Both the position numbers and the translations under genes were made by a program. Under the pieces are notes generated by a model. The model did not search any database and was not told the origin of the DNA. It saw nothing but the letters and a program-made list of their open reading frames with translations. Of a DNA stretch of 64,000 bases, positions 61,015-64,000 are shown in pieces. The stretch is from Flavobacteriales bacterium. GTDB taxonomy: Bacteria > Bacteroidota > Bacteroidia > Flavobacteriales_G > Salibacteraceae. The stretch is taken from the NCBI GenBank assembly GCA_013204105.1, contig JABMOM010000020.1, positions 203,888-267,887 on the forward strand. Reading direction: 5' to 3'. Position 1 is the first letter of the stretch; each line of letters starts with the position of its first letter.

Positions 61015-61554
61015 CTAAAAAGGCGGCTTATTTTCTGATGAAACTTCTCGTTCTCCCTTATACACGAGCGTATTGGAAACAGAGAAAACCATATCATAGC
61101 TCAATTTTCCAAAAAAGATGAAATAGTACATCCTGCCTTTTTTCGCGCGAAAGGCAGCGATGAGGCTGAAGATCACATACGTAAGGTTGGCTACGACTAC
61201 GGCGAAAATGTAGCCTTTAAAATAGTCGTCGAACTCCCAGGAGGTACTCGTCCAAACCATGATAGCCCAATACAGCAAGCCCCAATTCATAAAGGTGGTA
61301 GGTAGCTGAGAAAGCAAACTCTGCAGGGAATGGAAGTGAATGAATCTACTCTTCTTCCGGTTCACATAATAATAAATGATTGCGGCGATTAAGTTGATGA
61401 TCGGCAGCGGCAGCGAACTCGCAACCGCTGCGAACATCATGAGGTAACCACCCATTGCGTCCTCTCGCTCCCTCTCCGGAATTTCATCCGGCTGAGGCAA
61501 TGGGTAGTAGCGAGGGTTAATTTGCGTTTCCATTGGGGGGTTCATTTCTTCCAT
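61015..61554 (-). CDS. DUF4870-type membrane protein
   Basis: A 179-residue protein with three or four membrane helices (about residues 38-66, 92-106, 117-140, and a weaker one near 150). PIINLIAAIIYYYVNRKKSR and FIHFHSLQSLLSQL match DUF4870 proteins, which are small membrane proteins often linked to Tic20-like folds. Function unknown. It lies between the DUF4389 gene and the M48 peptidase gene on the same strand and may be a partner of the protease. An N-terminal Pro/Glu-rich region precedes the first helix. Confidence 0.85.
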   Translation of the reverse strand: MEEMNPPMETQINPRYYPLPQPDEIPEREREDAMGGYLMMFAAVASSLPLPIINLIAAIIYYYVNRKKSRFIHFHSLQSLLSQLPTTFMNWGLLYWAIMVWTSTSWEFDDYFKGYIFAVVVANLTYVIFSLIAAFRAKKGRMYYFIFFGKLSYDMVFSVSNTLVYKGEREVSSENKPPF

Positions 61555-61597
61555 AATTCACTTATTCATCTTTTCATCCTCCCCGTTCAGTTGCATC

Positions 61598-62254
61598 TTA
61601 AGCCTTGGTATCCTCTGGCGCAGTACTACCACCAACCTCTGGACCTGTCGGTACTTCAGGCGCTACATCACGCTTTCCTGAGAAAGGTGGATAGGTGTCT
61701 GTCATATAGCTTAAGTAAAGCGAAACCCTTTGACTCCAGCGCAAGTACTCCAGTATAAAATCAAACATTGAGCTTGGGTATCTTCCTGTAAAGAGCACTG
61801 CCCACCAGGCAATGAACTGAATGAACATCACTCCGATGGATAAAAACCATAGGATAAATCCATGGGGTATAAGCACGTAGAAAAGTCCAAACAAGGCCCG
61901 AATCAATGTCAAGCTCCTTGAAGTCTGCTCCGGATATGCTACATCAAACGTTACATGATCATCATGTGCATTGAGACCAAACGCCGGATAACCGTCCGCT
62001 AAGTTGTAAATCCGCGCATTCAAGCGTAAGTTCCAACGCATGTTCTTCACTTGAAATTCAAACCAACTTTGAGGGTACTTACCTGTAAACAGGATTACCC
62101 AGAAGGCTAAAAAAGACAGCACCTGCGCAGCAATGGCAAGAAACAGTAGTAAAAAAGCGTGTGGCAGTATAATATAGAAGAAGCCGAAAAAGCTTCTTAA
62201 GAGGAGCTCGCCGCGCGAGTATTGCTCTTGGTATTTAATTTCAAGCGTCATCAT
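61598..62254 (-). CDS. Membrane protein with two tandem DUF4389 units
   Basis: A 218-residue protein built from two copies of one module. Copy 1 (about 1-95) has LLLRSFFGFFYIILPHAFLL and FWVILFTGKYPQSWFEFQVK. Copy 2 (about 100-195) has LIRALFGLFYVLIPHGFILW and WWAVLFTGRYPSSMFDFILE. The repeated L-R-x-[FL]-F-G-x-F-Y-x-[IL]-[IL]-P-H and FTG[KR]YP motifs define DUF4389. Each copy supplies about two membrane helices. The C-terminal tail is Pro/Glu-rich and cytoplasmic-like. It heads the operon with DUF4870 and the M48 peptidase. Function unknown. Confidence 0.88.
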   Translation of the reverse strand: MMTLEIKYQEQYSRGELLLRSFFGFFYIILPHAFLLLFLAIAAQVLSFLAFWVILFTGKYPQSWFEFQVKNMRWNLRLNARIYNLADGYPAFGLNAHDDHVTFDVAYPEQTSRSLTLIRALFGLFYVLIPHGFILWFLSIGVMFIQFIAWWAVLFTGRYPSSMFDFILEYLRWSQRVSLYLSYMTDTYPPFSGKRDVAPEVPTGPEVGGSTAPEDTKA

Positions 62255-62456
62255 AGGTACACAGTGGTTTTTGGTTAATCAATAATAACCATCATGATCT
62301 ATTCGACATGTATCTGTTTTATGAGTGGAAATAATACAGGATGAACTGCGCTTCACAATTACCTGTGAGCAAGTTCGTCCTCGATGCGCCTCATAACCTC
62401 GCATTGCATTAAATTCGCGACCACGAATTCAAGAACATCAAGAAAAAATACAATCC

Positions 62457-63848
62457 ATGGATTTTGATCTTATAGTACTAGGTAGCGGCCCCGGCGGCTA
62501 CGTCGCAGCCATCCGCGCTTCTCAACTCGGCCTAAAGACGGCAATCGTAGAACGCGAGTCTCTCGGGGGAATCTGTTTGAATTGGGGTTGCATCCCTACA
62601 AAAGCGCTCTTGAAGAGTGCGCAAGTCTTCGACTATTTGAACCACGCTGGAGACTATGGTATTACCGTAAAAGAAGGCAGCGTCAATTTTGGAAACATCA
62701 TTGGAAGAAGTCGCGAGGTAGCCAGCGGAATGAGCAAGGGCATTGAATTCTTGATGAAGAAGAACAAGATCGAGGTCATCATGGGAACAGGTAAACTGAA
62801 AAGCGCCAACACCTTATCCGTGACCGACGACAAAGGAAAAAGCAAGGATGTTACGGCGAAGAGCATCATCGTGGCAACTGGAGCTCGATCCAGAGAATTG
62901 CCTCACATAAAGCAAGACGGAAAGCAAATCATTGGTTACCGCGAGGCGATGTCTTTGCCAAAGCAGCCAAAGAAAATGGTCGTCATGGGATCAGGAGCGA
63001 TCGGCTCTGAATTCGCGTATTTCTATCAGACGATCGGAACAGAGGTTACCTTGATCGAGTTCATGGACAACATTGTCCCGGTGGAGGATGAAGAAGTCAG
63101 CAAGCAACTCGCACGTAACTTTAAGAAGAGCGGTATGGATGTCATGACCAGCACGGAAGTGACCGAAGTCAAGACCTCTGCAAAAGGCTGTACGGTTAGT
63201 TGGAAGGACAAGAAAGGCAAAGAAGGAAAGATTGAATGCGACGTTGTATTGTCAGCGGTAGGCGTCATCGCCAATATTGAGAATGTCGGTCTGGAGGACG
63301 TGGGTGTTGCCACCGACAAAGGAAAGATCCTAGTGAACGAATATTATGAAACCAACATCCCGGGCGTGTTCGCTATTGGAGATTGCGTTCCAGGTCAAGC
63401 ACTCGCACACGTAGCCTCTGCAGAAGGGATTATCTGTGTGGAGAAGATAGCTGGACAATCGCCAGAACCTTTAGACTACAACAACATTCCTGGATGTACC
63501 TATTGTTCACCTGAGATTGCGAGTGTTGGCATGACAGAAAAGGCTGCCAAGGAAGCCGGGTTCGACATCAAAGTGGGTAAATTTCCTTTCAGTGCCTCGG
63601 GCAAGGCAAAGGCCTCCGGTCATGCAGATGGTTTTGTGAAGCTCATTTTCGACGCGAAATATGGAGAACTCCTTGGAGGTCACATGATCGGCTACAACGT
63701 CACCGAGATGGTAGCCGAATTGGTTGCTGTGCGAAAGTTGGAGACCACGGGTCATGAGTTGATCAAGACGGTACATCCTCACCCAACCATGAGTGAAGCT
63801 ATTATGGAGGCTGCGGCGGCAGCTTACGGCGAAGTGATTCACCTGTAA
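62457..63848 (+). CDS. lpdA: Dihydrolipoyl dehydrogenase (E3)
   Basis: A 463-residue FAD/NAD disulfide oxidoreductase: FAD loop LIVLGSGPGGYVAAIRASQL, redox pair in GGICLNWGCIPTKALLKSAQ (CxxxxC), NAD-binding MVVMGSGAIGSEFAYFYQTI, IPGVFAIGDCVPGQ and the catalytic His-Glu near the end (VHPHPTMSEAIMEAAAA). It reoxidises dihydrolipoamide of pyruvate and 2-oxoglutarate dehydrogenases. Length is typical. A strong terminator follows, then a tRNA gene on the same strand. No other dehydrogenase subunits lie in this window. Confidence 0.96.
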   Translation: MDFDLIVLGSGPGGYVAAIRASQLGLKTAIVERESLGGICLNWGCIPTKALLKSAQVFDYLNHAGDYGITVKEGSVNFGNIIGRSREVASGMSKGIEFLMKKNKIEVIMGTGKLKSANTLSVTDDKGKSKDVTAKSIIVATGARSRELPHIKQDGKQIIGYREAMSLPKQPKKMVVMGSGAIGSEFAYFYQTIGTEVTLIEFMDNIVPVEDEEVSKQLARNFKKSGMDVMTSTEVTEVKTSAKGCTVSWKDKKGKEGKIECDVVLSAVGVIANIENVGLEDVGVATDKGKILVNEYYETNIPGVFAIGDCVPGQALAHVASAEGIICVEKIAGQSPEPLDYNNIPGCTYCSPEIASVGMTEKAAKEAGFDIKVGKFPFSASGKAKASGHADGFVKLIFDAKYGELLGGHMIGYNVTEMVAELVAVRKLETTGHELIKTVHPHPTMSEAIMEAAAAAYGEVIHL

Positions 63849-63870
63849 GCCGCATCCAACAGAGAGTATA

Positions 63871-63900
63871 AGCCCGTTCTAAATCAGGACGGGCTTTTTT
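63871..63900 (+). terminator. Rho-independent terminator after lpdA
   Basis: AGCCCGTTCT (63871-63880), loop AAATC, AGGACGGGCT (63886-63895), then a run of T. Confidence 0.9.
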
Positions 63901-63933
63901 ATTGGGAGGGGCACCAATTATTCAAGTGAAACA

Positions 63934-63941
63934 TATATTTG
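63934..63941 (+). promoter_or_regulatory. -7 element of the tRNA gene
   Basis: TATATTTG, a perfect TAnnTTTG, 12 bases before the tRNA 5' end. The -33 box is not clear. Confidence 0.5.
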
Positions 63942-63953
63942 CACCCCGTTTTT

Positions 63954-64000
63954 GGCGAGGTAGCTCAGACGGTTAGAGCGCAGGATTCATAACCCTGAGG
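63954..64000 (+). tRNA. tRNA-Met (CAU), elongator type, cut by the window end
   Basis: The 5' part of a tRNA: acceptor strand GGCGAGG, TA, D-stem GCTC/GAGC with loop AGACGGTTA, then an anticodon loop TTCATAA giving anticodon CAU. The T arm and 3' acceptor strand lie beyond the window. The acceptor and D-arm do not look like initiator tRNA, so elongator Met is most likely; a lysidine-modified Ile tRNA cannot be fully excluded. Confidence 0.88.

Noticed and set aside
1..64000. Mobile elements, prophage, CRISPR arrays, defence islands
   Set aside because: No transposase, integrase, phage structural gene, Cas protein or regularly spaced repeat was seen; gene content is core metabolism and envelope functions.

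Overview
The window is a 64 kb piece of a Bacteroidota chromosome, most likely from a marine Flavobacteriales-type bacterium. Several features point there: promoters of the TTG-N19-TAnnTTTG type, type IX secretion (T9SS) sorting domains, a gliding-motility-associated C-terminal protein with SprB-type repeats, a PorV-like protein, a TonB receptor/DUF4249 pair, FabH-like and GreA-like proteins typical of the phylum, and almost no Shine-Dalgarno sites. The stretch is gene-dense with many ATGA-type overlaps. I saw no insertion sequence, prophage, CRISPR array or rRNA. It looks like core chromosome rather than an island.

Layout. 1-3.1 kb: a YceI-like protein (cut by the window edge), a T9SS-exported beta-propeller protein, then an ECF sigma factor with a membrane partner, divergent from a small DUF6249-like membrane protein. 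3.1-7 kb: a cytochrome c lipoprotein and a probable cold-adaptation operon (DEAD-box helicase, second RpoD-like sigma factor, RRM protein) behind a structured leader. 7-17.6 kb: RmuC, a 984-aa gliding/T9SS protein, a prohibitin-like protein, a SiaC-family phosphoprotein, a GNAT enzyme divergent from a POT peptide transporter, LysE, a DsbA-like protein and DUF427. 17.6-24.6 kb: the lower meta-cleavage pathway (hydratase, acetaldehyde dehydrogenase, aldolase, 4-oxalocrotonate decarboxylase), then EgtB-EgtD (ergothioneine) and RNase D. 24.7-36.7 kb: secreted and TPR proteins, BipA, OxyR divergent from Dps, CvfB, a BaiN-like flavoprotein, an AI-2E-type permease, PhzF, a front-end desaturase and an FKBP. 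36.8-46.2 kb: an SRPBCC/GyrI-like protein, M14 peptidase-RecQ-surface protein operon, AcuI-like reductase, a truncated adenylation protein, Lrp and a FabH-like synthase. 46.3-52.5 kb: a four-gene TonB receptor/DUF4249/MG2 operon. 52.5-64 kb: a GreA-like factor, thioesterase, acetyl-CoA synthetase, a PorV-like gene broken by an in-frame TAA, a CorA-like transporter with GTN instead of GMN, YtxJ, a SpoU methyltransferase, M48 peptidase with DUF4870 and DUF4389 membrane proteins, dihydrolipoyl dehydrogenase, and the start of a tRNA-Met.

The best leads are regulatory. Two mirror-image ECF-type promoters (TGTAACC-N15-CGTCAAAAG) lie back to back between the ECF sigma gene and the DUF6249 gene, which suggests a self-contained autoregulated module. 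A near-perfect 26-bp palindrome sits between two divergent promoters at 26.7 kb. An OxyR-type operator overlaps the oxyR start codon and faces dps. The PorV-like gene keeps an intact frame on both sides of a single stop codon.

The only stretch over 300 bases without a gene is 3814-4193, read here as the promoter and leader of the helicase operon. All family assignments come from reading the protein sequences; no database search was run.
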